A stretch of DNA of 64,000 nucleotides from Harmothoe impar (lineage: Eukaryota > Annelida > Polychaeta > Phyllodocida > Polynoidae). Within the stretch, counting starts at the first letter, position 1, and each line of letters opens with the position of its first letter. The stretch is from the NCBI GenBank assembly GCA_947462335.1, contig OX381717.1, positions 13,879,166 through 13,943,165 on the forward strand, read 5' to 3'. Below, piece after piece: positions 12,004 through 22,064 of the stretch. A model generated the notes under the pieces. It was not told the origin of the DNA. It searched no databases and was given only the letters and a program-made list of their open reading frames with translations. The position numbers and the translations under genes were made by a program.

Positions 12004-12827
12004 AGGCCTGCTTTGTATAAAAGAGATTCATGCAAGTAAAAACACAAACACAGTTTTTGCAATAATAACTATTTGAAAATAGAAAAAAAAATCTCAGAAA
12101 GACGATTTTGGTGATGTGCGCGGTAATGAGAAACAAGGATATTATATGAAGTGGCCTAAGCATCTTGACGTTACTTTAAGCAACTCAAATCTGAAAAAAA
12201 AGGTTGCAGTGATTGACCAAGTGCATTCTATACACTAGCAAGTCTGTACTTTTATTATTTTTTCAACTTGCAACTACGATTGTTTCTAGGTTGAAACACA
12301 ATGTGAGGGGCGTACCAGCCGCCCCCCAGTGGTGGTATTTGTATTAACCAATGAGTGCACCGCTTGCAGTCACATGATCAGCATGCCAATAAATCACAAA
12401 ACTTGCTGATGCAACAACAAAACTCATTGATTTATCTACAAAACTCGCCGATTTAACAACAAAACCTACTAATCTTGCACTTTAGATCCATAACTAGTTT
12501 TGTAGTTAACTAGTTTTTAGATTTTATTTTTAGCTTAGATTCGTTGTAAGTCTGTGAGTTTGTTTTTGTCACGTAGCTAAGGTCAAGGTCCAGGTCAGAA
12601 AAGGTCAAGGTCAAGGTCCTTCATACGTTCAAGACGGCAGGATGTCAGACACATGGGAAAAATTTTGATCATCTTGATCTGGGCCTAGTATTTCGCACGA
12701 GCTGGGACTCCCCTACCTGCTTTTCTCATCTGATCGGACCTATTCTCAGAAATTGGACTCAAACAGATTGTAGATATAAACAAACCCTGAAGCATAGGGT
12801 CGTTTATATTCACATTTGTTTGTGTCT
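12004..12827. repeat. Start of unit 2, reduced by internal deletions
   Basis: Matches 727-2545 of unit 1 and 42257-44065 of unit 3, with two losses: about 965 bp at 12070 and about 120 bp at 12665. A private insertion of about 92 bp lies at 12237-12328. It keeps the half-site cluster (12579-12620) and the left arm of the 183-bp MITE up to the CACTA-like insertion. No genes. Confidence 0.8.
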
Positions 12828-13310
12828 CACTGCATAAACGATCTAATTTTGACAGCTTTACACTTTGCTTAATTTTGCTTAATGTCCGATATTAAGCAAC
12901 AATAATCAACTTTCTGCAACTTTAAGCAAACTTGTCAGCAATGCTTAAAGGAGCAAAAACCCGGACTAGCCTGCAGCTTTAAGCAACTTGTGGCGCGCTA
13001 AATGGCCGTAATTAAAGTTGCTGAAAGATGATCAAACTCGGGCTTGCAGCTTTGCTTAAAGCTGCAGAAATTTGATCAAACCCTGACTTGGAGCTTTGCT
13101 TAAAGCTGCAGAAATTTGATTAAAGCCTGACTTGGAGGGTTGCTTAAAGCTGCAGAAATTTGATTAAACCATGACTTGGAGCTTTGCTTAAAACTGCTTA
13201 AAGCTCATAAAACATTGGCTTGTAGGTTGCTTAGAGCTACTTATATTTGATTACTAATGGACGGTAGATTTGCTTAAAGTTACTTATACTTGATGAAATA
13301 TAGGGGTTTG
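12828..13310. repeat. Left subterminal repeats of the CACTA-like element
   Basis: Many copies of TTGCTTAAAGCTGCAG or its complement, including about four tandem versions of a unit of about 50 bp (TTGCTTAAAGCTGCAGAAAT followed by TTGATTAAA and a GACTTGGAG stretch) at 13030-13200. Subterminal motif arrays like these are transposase-binding regions in CACTA elements. Confidence 0.65.
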
Positions 13311-13663
13311 TACTTTATTCAGTGGGAGGGGGTAATCATCAATTGGGGATGTTTCCCCGGAACCATCAATTTGGGGAGCTCTTGGGGGTCTGGTGGCTCC
13401 ACGGTCCTGGTCCCCCTCTGGTGTCCTGGTGCGTCTCCAGGCCCCTAGTTTTGCCTCTGTAATAAAGACAAAAACAACATTTAAAAAAAAAAAACATAAG
13501 AAAATATTTCAGTAAAAACATCATTCTTAAGCAGGGTTATTTCTGTATTAAATTTTCAGATAATGTTAATATAAATTGTCATTTACTTTGAAAATCTGTG
13601 ATTGATGTATTATTTTGGTCGCTATAAAGACGGGATAAGGGGAATTGGGGAAAAAGGGTAAGT

Positions 13664-15364
13664 GGAGGGGACTGACTGAGAAAGAAGTGAGACTGTGGAG
13701 TGGGTGAGGACATGAAGTGAGGGAAGTGGACTGACTGAGGAGGGAATGTGGACGGGGAGTGAGGGGAGGGGCTGTAGACTGAGGAGGGAATGAGTACGTG
13801 GAGTGAGGGGAGGGGCTGTAGACTGAGGAGGGAATGAGTACGTGGAGTGAGGGGAGGGGCTGTAGACTGAGGAGGGAATGAGTACGGGGAGTGAGGGGAG
13901 GGGCTGTAGACTGAGGAGGGAATGAGTACGGGGAGTGAGGGGAGGGGCTGTAGACTGAGGAGGGAATGAGTACGGGGAGTGAGGGGAGGGGCTGTAGACT
14001 GAGGAGGGAATGAGTACGGGGAGTGAGGGGAGGGGCTGTAGACTGAGGAGGGAATGAGTACGTGGAGTGAGGGGAGGGGCTGTAGACTGAGGAGGGAGGG
14101 GGGATGTGGAGTGAGGGGAGGGGCTGTAGACTGAGGAGGGAGGGGGGATGTGGAGTGAGGGGATGTAGATTGAGGAGGGAGGGAGGACGTGGAGTGAGGG
14201 AAGTGGACTGACTGAGGAGGGAATGTGGACGGGGAGTGATTGGAGGGATGAACACTGAGGACGAGAATGAGGACGTGGAATGAGGACAGGGGCTGTAGAC
14301 TGAGGAGGGAATGAGTACGTGGAGTGAGGGGAGGGGCTGTAGACTGAGGAGGGAATGAGTACGTGGAGTGAGGGGAGGGGCTGTAGACTGAGGAGGGAGG
14401 GGGGATGTGGAGTGAGGGGATGTAGATTGAGGAGGGAGGGAGGACGTGGAGTGAGGGGAGGGGATGTAGACTGAGGAGGGAGGGAGGACGTGGAGTGAGG
14501 GGAGGGGTGTAGACTGAGGAGGGAGGGAGGGCGTGGAGTGAGAGAAGGGGTGTAGGCTGAGGAGGGAGGGAGGACGTGGAGTGAGGGGAGGGGTGTAGAC
14601 TGAGGAGGGAGGGAGGACGTGGAGTGAGGGGAGGGGTGTAGGCTGAGGAGGGAGGGAGGACGTGGAGTGAGGGGAGGGGTGTAGGCTGAGGAGGGAGGGA
14701 GGACGTGGAGTGAGGGGAGGGATGTAGACTGAGGAGGGAGGGAGGACGTGGAGTGAGGGGAGGGGTGTAGACTGAGGAGGGAGGGAGGACGTGGAGTGAG
14801 GGGAGGGGTGTAGACTGAGGAGGGAGGGAGGACGTGGAGGGAGGGGAGGGGTGTAGGCTGAGGAGGGAGGGAGGACGTGGAGTGAGGGGAGGGGTGTAGG
14901 CTGAGGAGGGAGGGAGGACGTGGAGTGAGGGGAGGGGTGTAGACTGAGGAGGGAGGGAGGACGTGGAGTGAGGGGAGGGGTGTAGACTGAGGAGGGAGGG
15001 AGGACGTGGAGTGAGGGGAGGGGTGTAGTCTGAGGAGGGAGGGAGGACGTGGAGTGAGTGGAGGGGTGTAGACTGAGGAGGGAGGGAGGGCGTGGAGTGA
15101 GGGGAGGGGTGTAGGCTGAGGAGGGAGGGAGGACGTGGAGTGAGGGGAGGGGTGTAGACTGAGGAGGGAGGGAGGACGTGGAGTGAGGGGAGGGGTGTAG
15201 GCTGAGGAGGGAGGGAGGACGTGGAGTGAGGGGAGGGGTGTAGACTGAGGAGGGAGGGAGGACGTGGAGTGAGGGGAGGGGATGTAGACTGAGGAGGGAG
15301 AGAGGGCATGGAGTGAGGGGAGGGGTGTAGGCTGAGGAGGGAGTGAAGACGTGGAGTGAGGGGT
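13664..15364 (-). repeat. 43/44-bp G/A-rich minisatellite, about 40 copies
   Basis: The + strand repeats TGTAGACTGAGGAGGGAGGG then AGGACGTGGAGTGAGGGGAGGGG. The period is 43 bp in the right two thirds and 44 bp in much of the left third, where GAATGAGTACG replaces GAGGGAGGACG. All three minus frames are open for about 580-600 codons. Because 43 is not a multiple of three, each frame cycles through the same Pro/Ser/Leu-rich 43-residue sequence. I treat these as by-products of a stop-free satellite rather than genes. The strand is extremely purine-biased. Confidence 0.85.
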
Positions 15365-15365
15365 G

Positions 15366-15528
15366 CACAGCAAAAAATAATTATGTCATTTCAAGAAAAA
15401 AAGAGATATAAACTCGCCTTGGGGAAAGATCACTAGCTTTACGTAAAATAGGTTTCAAGAAAAATTATTTTCTTGAAACTAGTCACTTGTCTTATTTTCT
15501 TAAAATGAGATAATTATTTTTGGCTGTG
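15366..15528. mobile_element. 163-bp MITE inserted in the minisatellite edge
   Basis: The ends are inverted repeats: CACAGCAAAAAATAATTATG on the left and the complement of CACAGCCAAAAATAATTATC on the right. It has an internal hairpin (TTTCAAGAAAAATTATTTTC...GAAA). Minisatellite-like sequence resumes after it. Noncoding; superfamily unknown. Confidence 0.65.
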
Positions 15529-15920
15529 TGAGGCATAGACTGAGGAGGGGTGGGGACATGGAGTGAGGCATGGGGTGTATACTGATATATTAAGAAGAGG
15601 GTGAAGTTAGGAAGAACTCCAGGATGAGTCTCTGTGTCCAGCAGGTGGATCAGGCTGTGAGACGGCAGGTAAGGCTAAGGAAGCACTGAAAAGAAAACCA
15701 AATAAATAGAATCAAAAACGTTATAGCGACAGAAAGTAATACAGTATAGATTATCAAAACTATACCAAGTTACTCTAAGACAAGGAGGAATTATTTCATG
15801 GGAAACCACAAGAAACTGTGTTCAATCATATTATCCATAAACTGTGTATACTTGCCTGGTAGTACTGGCGGTCAACTTATTTGCAATATATAACGGGTGG
15901 ACTGTAGAGGCACATGTACA
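15529..15920. other. CACTA-like element interior, left of the nested insertion
   Basis: Degenerate minisatellite units run to about 15580, then unique AT-rich sequence. A TTTTCTTTTCAG acceptor-like site lies on the minus strand near 15687, but I cannot build a convincing exon. No other feature seen. Confidence 0.4.
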
Positions 15921-15926
15921 CCTGCA

Positions 15927-16506
15927 AGTAGTATAGTATGTATCGGAACGGGACTATGCTTAAGTACTGTTTATTACTCAATCGATATGCAGCCAATCAG
16001 AGGCCTCCCTTTTGGCGGGAAATTCAAAAGCAGCCAATGAGAGGCCTCCCTTTTGTCGGGAAATTCAAATAGGTCACGTGACCGGAAGTGACCTACTTCC
16101 GGTCACGTGACCTTTGGGGGGGAAATTCAAATAGGTCACGTGACCGGAAGTGACCTACTTAAGAGGGTCACGTGACCACCATGTTGGCGGGAAATTTCAA
16201 ATGGGTCAAGTGACTGGAAGTGACCTACTTAAGGGGGTCACGTGACTACTATGTTGGCGCGAATTTCAAATAAGTCACTTGCGATTTTTATGGATAAATA
16301 AATTTTAAAAAGAAAAAGCAAGCTGAAAGCTTGCTAAAAAATATTTTAAAAATGTGGCTCTTTTTTTTTAGGGGGGGAGGGGCACTCTGGGGGGCACTCT
16401 TCAAGATGCATGGGGGGGAGGGGGGGGAGGGGGGGGAGGGGAGGGGAAGGGTTTTTAAGAGTAAGACTCGCTCTCTACCCTCTCTTTTAGAGGGCAGAGA
16501 GGCGAG
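15927..16506 (+). repeat. Left terminal inverted repeat with dense promoter-type motifs
   Basis: 580 bp, inverted relative to 24921-25427. It contains two CCAAT boxes (GCAGCCAATCAG, GCAGCCAATGAG), one perfect TTTTGGCGGGAAA E2F-type site and several variants, five CACTG-free CACGTG boxes mostly as GGTCACGTGACC, and three ACCGGAAGT ETS-type sites on either strand. G tracts at 16371-16445 and an internal hairpin at about 16470-16505 complete the repeat. The length difference between ends comes from internal repeat units and G-tract length. Confidence 0.8.
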
Positions 16507-16691
16507 CTCTCTTGATCAATTAACAGCTTACATTTTTCTTAGATGTCATCTGACAGCTTCTTGCTAGGCCAAGATATTGTTAAATAAACAACTTGGAAAG
16601 CTAATTACAGTTTTCTGGGCTTGAAATATAGTCCTTCAACAGCCCCTGTTTTACAGCCATTTGGTCAGCGACAGCCCCCCTTTTCTCATCT

Positions 16692-17069
16692 TGCACAGAG
16701 GCAAATATCAGAGTCACCCAATGGCGCCTAAACCGCTCTCAGACAAGGGTCAGGCACTGCTGGACTATAATAGATGGGTCAAGGGCCATTCTACTGAGGG
16801 TCAGGCTAGGCCGGACATTCAATAACAGGCTGGACTTTGGCAAACTTGCTTGAAAGTCTGACCATGCTGGATCCTTATGCCACAGTCTGTCAATGCTGGC
16901 CAGACTTTCAAGCAAGTTTGCCAAAGGCCAGCCTGTTATTGAATGTCCGACCTAGCCTGACCCTCAGTAGAACGGTCCTTGACCCATCTATTATAGTCCA
17001 GCAGCGCCTGACCCTTGTATGAGAGTAGTATTGGAGCCATTGGCTGACTCTGATATTTACCTGTGTGCA
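16692..17069. mobile_element. Foldback/MITE hairpin of about 378 bp
   Basis: Left arm TGCACAGAGGCAAATATCAG... is mirrored by ...TGATATTTACCTGTGTGCA. Arms of about 170 bp are nearly perfect around a short centre at about 16875. Both strands therefore encode the same small frame starting MANLLESL, which is an artefact of the palindrome. Likely a foldback or MITE nested in the Polinton-like element. Confidence 0.7.
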
Positions 17070-17189
17070 TGGGGGGAGGAGAGGGTTCACAGCTACAGCT
17101 CTCTTAAGGCAAAGCTTGCGCTTATAGAGCACTACTAGTGGAGGTCTGGATGAGGAGGCTATGGTGTTTGTCTTAAAAAAAAAAATAGC

Positions 17190-17310
17190 CATGGCGCATG
17201 TCGATGTCGCTTAATTATGCTCATATCTCATGTCGATTTTAAGAATTGCTCATGTCACCTGTCACTATGTTTTTCAAGCTTCATGTCAAATGTCACTAGG
17301 CCTCATCTCG
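17190..17310. repeat. ATGTCACATGTC-type array, left member of an inverted pair
   Basis: Repeated CATGTCG/CATGTCAC words (TCATGTCGATTTTAAGAATT and CTCATGTCACCTGTCACTATG) match, in inverted orientation, 22065-22380. The pair brackets about 4.8 kb, including the 287-aa gene and the duplicated transcript units. Confidence 0.5.
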
Positions 17311-17326
17311 TATTTAGTGATCCACA

Positions 17327-17331
17327 CCGCC

Positions 17332-17374
<43 letters not shown>

Positions 17375-17545
17375 ATTTGCTGTCGGTGCTGCTGCTTGTG
17401 CTGCTCGTGCAGCTGCTGCAGCTGCAGCAGCAGCAGCTGCTGCAGTTGCTGACGATGTCACGGATGCTGTTGACAGATGCTGCTGCTGCTGCTGCTGCTG
17501 CTGCTGACGATGTCACGGATGCCGCTGCCAGATGCTGCTGCTTGT
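17327..17545 (+). repeat. CTG trinucleotide tracts with duplicated GACGATGTCACGGATG
   Basis: Two main CTG tracts (about 17330-17373 and 17474-17508) plus interspersed CTG/CAG runs that can pair with each other (CAGCTGCTGCAGCTGCAGC). Both strands give homopolymeric Leu/Ala or Ser/Ala frames, which are repeat artefacts. A spacer GACGATGTCACGGATG occurs twice. Smaller CTG/CAG clusters are at 22664-22692 and 23609-23650. Confidence 0.75.
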
Positions 17546-17623
17546 GCTGCACGAGACCGAGTAGCCGCTATCACTAATGCTATTGCTAATGCTACTAATA
17601 CTAGTATGAGAAAATACATTTAG

Positions 17624-18487
17624 TCAGTTCATTAAATCAAGGAGGTTTTCTGACTTCAGTGGATCGTTTAGCCATCGGCCACGGGCAAAACTTGAAACCA
17701 TTTTATACATGGGACAATTGGCAGAGTCGAAACGTGTTGGTACGATGGGGTCGATCATGTTCATCATCAGTTCAGGCAAAGGAAGTGTGTCGACAGCACG
17801 CGAAAACTTCATGTCTGGATGTTTCAACACAAGACCTTTTATCACACTCACACAGCTGCTTTGAAGAGTGAATCCTTGACCAAACTTGAGCTTTTCCAAC
17901 ACAGCTTTGGCCTCTTTCTGTGCAATAAGGGATCTCTCTTTCGAGTTCATCTCAGTGCTGTGTAGCATGTCCTCAAAGGCTTTAACATAATAGTCCAACG
18001 GGCTACAAGTGATGTACTCCAGATCATCTTCAGTATATGTCGTCTCCTCGCACCATATTGTGTCTTCTCCTGTTTCGAATTCCGTCATTTTCTGAACAAT
18101 CTCCTCCTGAGTGCTTTGCATATATCGAAGCTCCTTAAAGGACCTGATAACTTGTATGGTGAAGACTGAACAAAGACCTGAAGGAATTTCACCACAGTCA
18201 GGCCAAGCATACGGAGCTAAGAAAAATAGCTCCAACAAAATCTTCTCCCTCTGTCCAAATGAAACTACTTCCGTTCCGATGAAGTTGAAGCATGCTTCTA
18301 TCCATTGCTCCTTGGTGACGTCCTTCCAATGTTTCTTTACCTCACATGCATCATAGGGCACTGTTTCTCTTCCTGCTTCAAGTGGGAGTTGCTTTTTCTT
18401 TCTTGGACTCATTTGGAGAGTTACGATGCTCTGTAGCTTCGACACTTCGATGAGAAAAGAAGCTGTAAAGGTAGAAATAACCCTCAT
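17624..18487 (-). CDS. Unrecognised 287-aa protein carried by the Polinton-like element
   Basis: Uninterrupted frame, the only substantial one in 9.5 kb. The start chosen is the ATG at 18487-18485, with G at -3. The TGA of a two-codon upstream frame (ATGTCATGA) overlaps it. An alternative Met at residue 26 begins MSPRKKKQ, a basic patch. The rest is a soluble mixed acidic/basic protein with an acidic middle (EETTYTEDDLE), scattered Cys, no transmembrane segment and no zinc-ribbon pattern. I find no motif of polymerase, integrase, ATPase, protease or capsid proteins. Codon use looks ordinary and there are no breaks, which argues for recent constraint. It could be a cargo gene or an unfamiliar Polinton accessory gene. 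Function unknown. Confidence 0.6.
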   Translation of the reverse strand: MRVISTFTASFLIEVSKLQSIVTLQMSPRKKKQLPLEAGRETVPYDACEVKKHWKDVTKEQWIEACFNFIGTEVVSFGQREKILLELFFLAPYAWPDCGEIPSGLCSVFTIQVIRSFKELRYMQSTQEEIVQKMTEFETGEDTIWCEETTYTEDDLEYITCSPLDYYVKAFEDMLHSTEMNSKERSLIAQKEAKAVLEKLKFGQGFTLQSSCVSVIKGLVLKHPDMKFSRAVDTLPLPELMMNMIDPIVPTRFDSANCPMYKMVSSFARGRWLNDPLKSENLLDLMN

Positions 18488-19540
18488 GACATGCTGAGCG
18501 AGCGTAGAGTGGTCGATGCTACGATGATGAAGGGCGGGTCGAGAAAGTGTGATGGGTGAGAGCGGCGTTTCACTCCTTATGTACCCTGTCCTAGATAATC
18601 CTCTTAAACGGCTGAAAAGACTCTCTCAGTACAGAGTCTCTACTCAATTTAAGAGATCTGTTAAGTAAGTTTTCACATGCCACCTGACTACTGCGGAAGG
18701 GTTTAGACTTAAGCAGCTTAGTGCACACACGTGTCTGTTAGAAAAGCTACTTGCACACCTGCCTTCCTTTTTCACTAGTATTTACCCCCTGCCGACTTAT
18801 AAGGCGCCTATACACGTGTCAGCCTCCTTATATACGCCTTCTCGCTTCTAGAGCTAAGCTACTTACCGTCGTTTTCAGCTGCCGCAGGCTGACTGGCAGC
18901 TATTTTAAAAGAGAATACCCGTTACCTGTATAACAGATAAGGGGGTTATGAGATTAGAGTGTGTATACAAAAAAAGCTACAGGGGGCGTGTGTCTGTCTG
19001 TGAGGTAGAGACGAGTCCATGTGGTAAGCGACTCAAGTGTAAAACAAAAGCACCTCCTCTTGCCGCAGTGAGTGGAGCGGACGGCGGCTGGCTAGTTGAA
19101 TAAGCATCAGCTTAGAAGATAATCCGTCCACGGGCTGGCGCGTCACACCTGTCGTTAATCACCCCCTGTAGTCTTTGTATACACAGTTGACCTGGCTTTA
19201 TCTCTTCACCAGCTATAATCCCATATACATGTAGCGCACGTTACACTTGTTATCTCTCTTTTCATGCTGATGGATTAGGGGTGGAAGGGTCCAGGTGAAA
19301 AGTGATTTGATTCCTCTCTGGAAGAGGGTGGGGCTCTAGGTGAAAACAAGCTTAGAACATCCAGATTAGCCGCTCTCTCGGCTATATAAAGAGCCTCAAT
19401 TTTTTTATCTCTGCCCACTTCGTCTTGTTGTACACTATCAGTCACGAGGCAGACGCTCGAAGTAGCAGATGTTTGCAGTATGGTTTATACAGAGGTTACC
19501 TGCTAATAGGATTTTGTCAGAATAGGGTGAGTTGCTCTTA
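18488..19540. other. Noncoding interior upstream of the 287-aa gene
   Basis: No long frame on either strand. A consensus TATATAAA lies on the + strand at 19383-19390, within GGCTATATAAAGAGCC. It may drive rightward transcription into the duplicated segments. The leftward promoter of the 287-aa gene should lie within the first few hundred bases, but no clear TATA box is visible there. Confidence 0.4.
19383..19390 (+). promoter_or_regulatory. TATA box (TATATAAA)
   Basis: A consensus TATA in a GC-flanked context inside the Polinton-like element, followed about 30 bp downstream by a pyrimidine-rich stretch (TTTTTTTATCTCTGCCCACT). No clear frame follows, so the product is unknown. Confidence 0.4.
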
Positions 19541-20106
19541 AATGAACATTTTCAATGGGTTGTTTATATGGTGTGAGGTGATGGTATCTGATGTTAATAA
19601 GCTAACACCTAACATTGAGGATTATGACCTCCCAGAGGGGAGTCTCGCCAAATTCTCCGGTCTTGACTATAGTCTTAACTGTCTAAAGACTGTGGAGCAC
19701 GTTAATGTGCAGTCTCCTTACTAATTTCACTTGACCAGGCCGGCAGGGTCAACTAGTCTAGGTAATTACAACCACAAGGGCGGCTACTCAACATCCAAGT
19801 AGACCTACCACTACGAGATTGTCTTTTGACCACTCTGCTGCCGCCTGGTCTGGTGATTACATGCTCTAGTATAGTTCTCCGCTCTTTTCGTCAGATGACG
19901 CCACAATAGGGTTTTTGTACATTTCTACGATACTCGCGAACATTTTAAACGCATAATGAACTATAATAAGCAACTGAGCACACTTCTAATATATTGAATA
20001 TAAAAAACATGTCAATGTTGTGTATTTCTGATAGAATGAGGCAGATTCTTTGAAATATCAACTAAACTATAGCGAGATTGAAAATACTACACCATATCTA
20101 AAGCGA

Positions 20107-20300
20107 TATAAAAAGCTATATATAGTCAGAACCTCTGACGGATCGGTATTCTGCAATGGATCACTCAACCACTCGTCTTCAAAAGCCACACAGGGCTCCT
20201 CTTGAGCCTTGACGCTTTTGAGGATTGATCCTATGCTGCCTAACATGAGGTGTAATTAATAACACCGATCGGTCCCTCTTTAGGGGCCACACAATAAACA
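20107..20300 (+). ncRNA. Putative small structured transcript, copy 1
   Basis: TATAAAAA at 20107-20114 is followed by about 150 bp ending in two hairpins, then AATAAA at 20293-20298. The hairpins are GGTGT...ACACC (20249-20266) and GGTCCCT-CTTT-AGGGGCC (20271-20288). The last hairpin followed by ACAC resembles a histone-mRNA 3' stem-loop in size, but the loop is CTTT and the tail is not ACCA. A short ATG frame here is not kept in the second copy. Existence as a transcript is inference. Confidence 0.4.
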
Positions 20301-21420
20301 AAGAATAGAGTAGGTCTTAGGTTTAAAGTGAATCTCCCAGGATTTTGGCGAGGCCGACAAAGGGGGAGATAACAGATTAAACTGCAGGAGTCTATACGCA
20401 AACCTTGATACTCTCAGAGGGGAGCCCCATATTGCGGGCCTGTGGTCAGATCTATCACCTCCAGGGTGCAGTCTGCATGTCATAAATGACCACCACAGAC
20501 ATTGGGATATATTGTTAATCCTACTCCAGGGTCTCCATAATTAGACCCTGAATCCGTTGTTAAACTGGTGTGAGGTGATGGTATCTAATACTTATGAGAT
20601 GCAGCTCTTACGAGGCATAAGCACCACCCAGCGCGTGGGCTCGCCTTGAGATGAGAGATTCACTATAGCACTATCTGTCATTGCAAATGGTGCTCGTGTA
20701 GAGTCGGGATGATGTACCAAAAGAGCATTTATACACAATGATACCATTGTACAAATGTGTATACCTAGTAGGCAGTGTCTAATCATCAAATCTAAGAGGG
20801 TGCTATAGTTTTATTATACTTTTATAGGCTATTTTAAAATCCAAGCTTAGCTTAGTTCATAGTCTCCTTACCAATTTTCACTTGACCAGGCTGGCAGAGC
20901 CAACTAGTCTAGGTAATTATAACCACAAGGGCGGCTACTCAAGATCCAAGTAGACCTACTACTACGAGTTTGTCTTTTTGTCCCCTCTGCCGCCTAGTTA
21001 TTACATCCTCCAGTCTAGCTCGCCATACCCTTTGAGCAGCTCCATTGCCTCGGTAAAAGTGTAGGGGCGTGCTTTCCACCTTCAGTCATCCATAGATTCG
21101 ATCACCATCACCGCCCTTGAAATGACCTCGCAACCCAACCACCAACCAAGTCCCTGTCAAAGATGTGAATAACGAACGCGCTAGTATACTTCTCCGCTCT
21201 TTCGTCAGATGGCGCCACAATAGGATTTTTGTACATTTCCACGATACTCGCGAACATTTTAACGCAATAATGAGCTATATAAAGCAACAAAGTGTGCTTC
21301 TAATGTATTAGATATAAAAAAACAAGTCAATGTTGTGTATTTCTGATAGAATGAGTCAGTTTCTTTAAATACCAACTAATCTATAGCGAGATGAAAAATA
21401 CTACACCATATCTAAGGCGA

Positions 21421-21660
21421 TATAAAAAGCTATAGATAGTCAGAACCTCTCACGGATCGGTATTCTGTCTGCAACGGATCACTCCCACTGGTCTTCGTAT
21501 GCCACACACGGCTCTGCCGTGTTTGAGCTTTGAGGCCTTTGAGGATCCATGCTGCCCAACATGAGGCGTAATTAATTACGCTAATGTTGCGCAGCAGCGG
21601 CAGCATCTAACTAACTCTAAGGAGTTAGTCGGCCCCTCTTTAGGGGCCACACAATAAACA
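21421..21660 (+). ncRNA. Putative small structured transcript, copy 2
   Basis: TATAAAAA at 21421-21428 is followed by hairpins GCGTAATTAATTACGC (21566-21581, a perfect palindrome) and GGCCCCT-CTTT-AGGGGCC (21631-21648), then AATAAA at 21653-21658. Against copy 1, one stem pair is C:G here and T:A there, and a G:T wobble becomes G:C, so pairing is preserved while sequence changes. An extra hairpin (TAACTCTAAGGAGTTA) is inserted between the two. Confidence 0.4.
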
Positions 21661-21667
21661 AAGAATA

Positions 21668-21989
21668 TACTGAATCTGGGACCTGCCGGCCAGGGCCCCA
21701 ACTGTGAAGTCATTATTGTCCACATTGGTAATATCAATTAAAACTTTAGACAACACCCGCCTTAAGTATCATTAACAGGCAATGTCAATAAACTTAGCAT
21801 CCTCCTGGTTACCACATTTAGCACCAATTTTACAACTCACAGTGGACACCCTTGAAAATAACACCAGCCCCACCCCGCTTTTTATTGCTCTGCTGATTTC
21901 TCCAATCCAAAACATTGGGTATCTAGTCCAGCTGTGAGCTCATTAGGTAAGCCCTTTGTCGGCCTCGCCAGCAGGTCCCGGATTCAGTA
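21668..21989. mobile_element. 322-bp MITE inside the Polinton-like element
   Basis: Starts TACTGAATCTGGGACCTGCC and ends with the near-complement GGTCCCGGATTCAGTA. It interrupts sequence that is continuous in the paralogous segment at 20300 (AAAGAATA | GGTAGGTCTT-type sequence). TA flanks both ends, so a TA target duplication is possible. Noncoding. Confidence 0.65.
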
Positions 21990-22064
21990 TAGAAAGACTA
22001 AGGGGGCGTTCACAAACGACACTCCTTTTTCTACGGGGGGTAGGTCTTTAGGTTTAGTGCTATC

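Larger units (their letters stand above)
19571..21667 (+). repeat. Diverged tandem duplication of about 1.0-1.36 kb
   Basis: 19571-20320 and 20568-21667 share GGTGTGAGGTGATGGTATCT, CTCCTTACTAATTTCACTTG (an extra C or T in the second), CAACTAGTCTAGGTAATTA, TTTTCGTCAGATG-type blocks, and the putative transcript units at 20107 and 21421. The second copy additionally holds a segment at about 21045-21150 that recurs at 23845-23975 (TAGATTCGATCACCATCACC). Confidence 0.7.

Noticed and set aside
13566..15373. Three overlapping minus-strand frames of about 580-600 codons, Pro/Ser-rich
   Set aside because: They are all readings of one 43/44-bp satellite that happens to lack stops in any minus frame; there is no start context, no domain and no non-repeat coding sequence attached.
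16837..17022. Small frames starting MANLLESL on both strands
   Set aside because: They are mirror images created by the foldback arms.
17230..17577. Leu/Ala-rich or Ser/Ala-rich frames over CTG tracts
   Set aside because: Homopolymer runs from trinucleotide repeats with no other coding evidence.
20150..20175. Resemblance of GGATCACTC to the start of 5.8S rRNA
   Set aside because: Only about nine bases match and the conserved 5.8S core does not follow.
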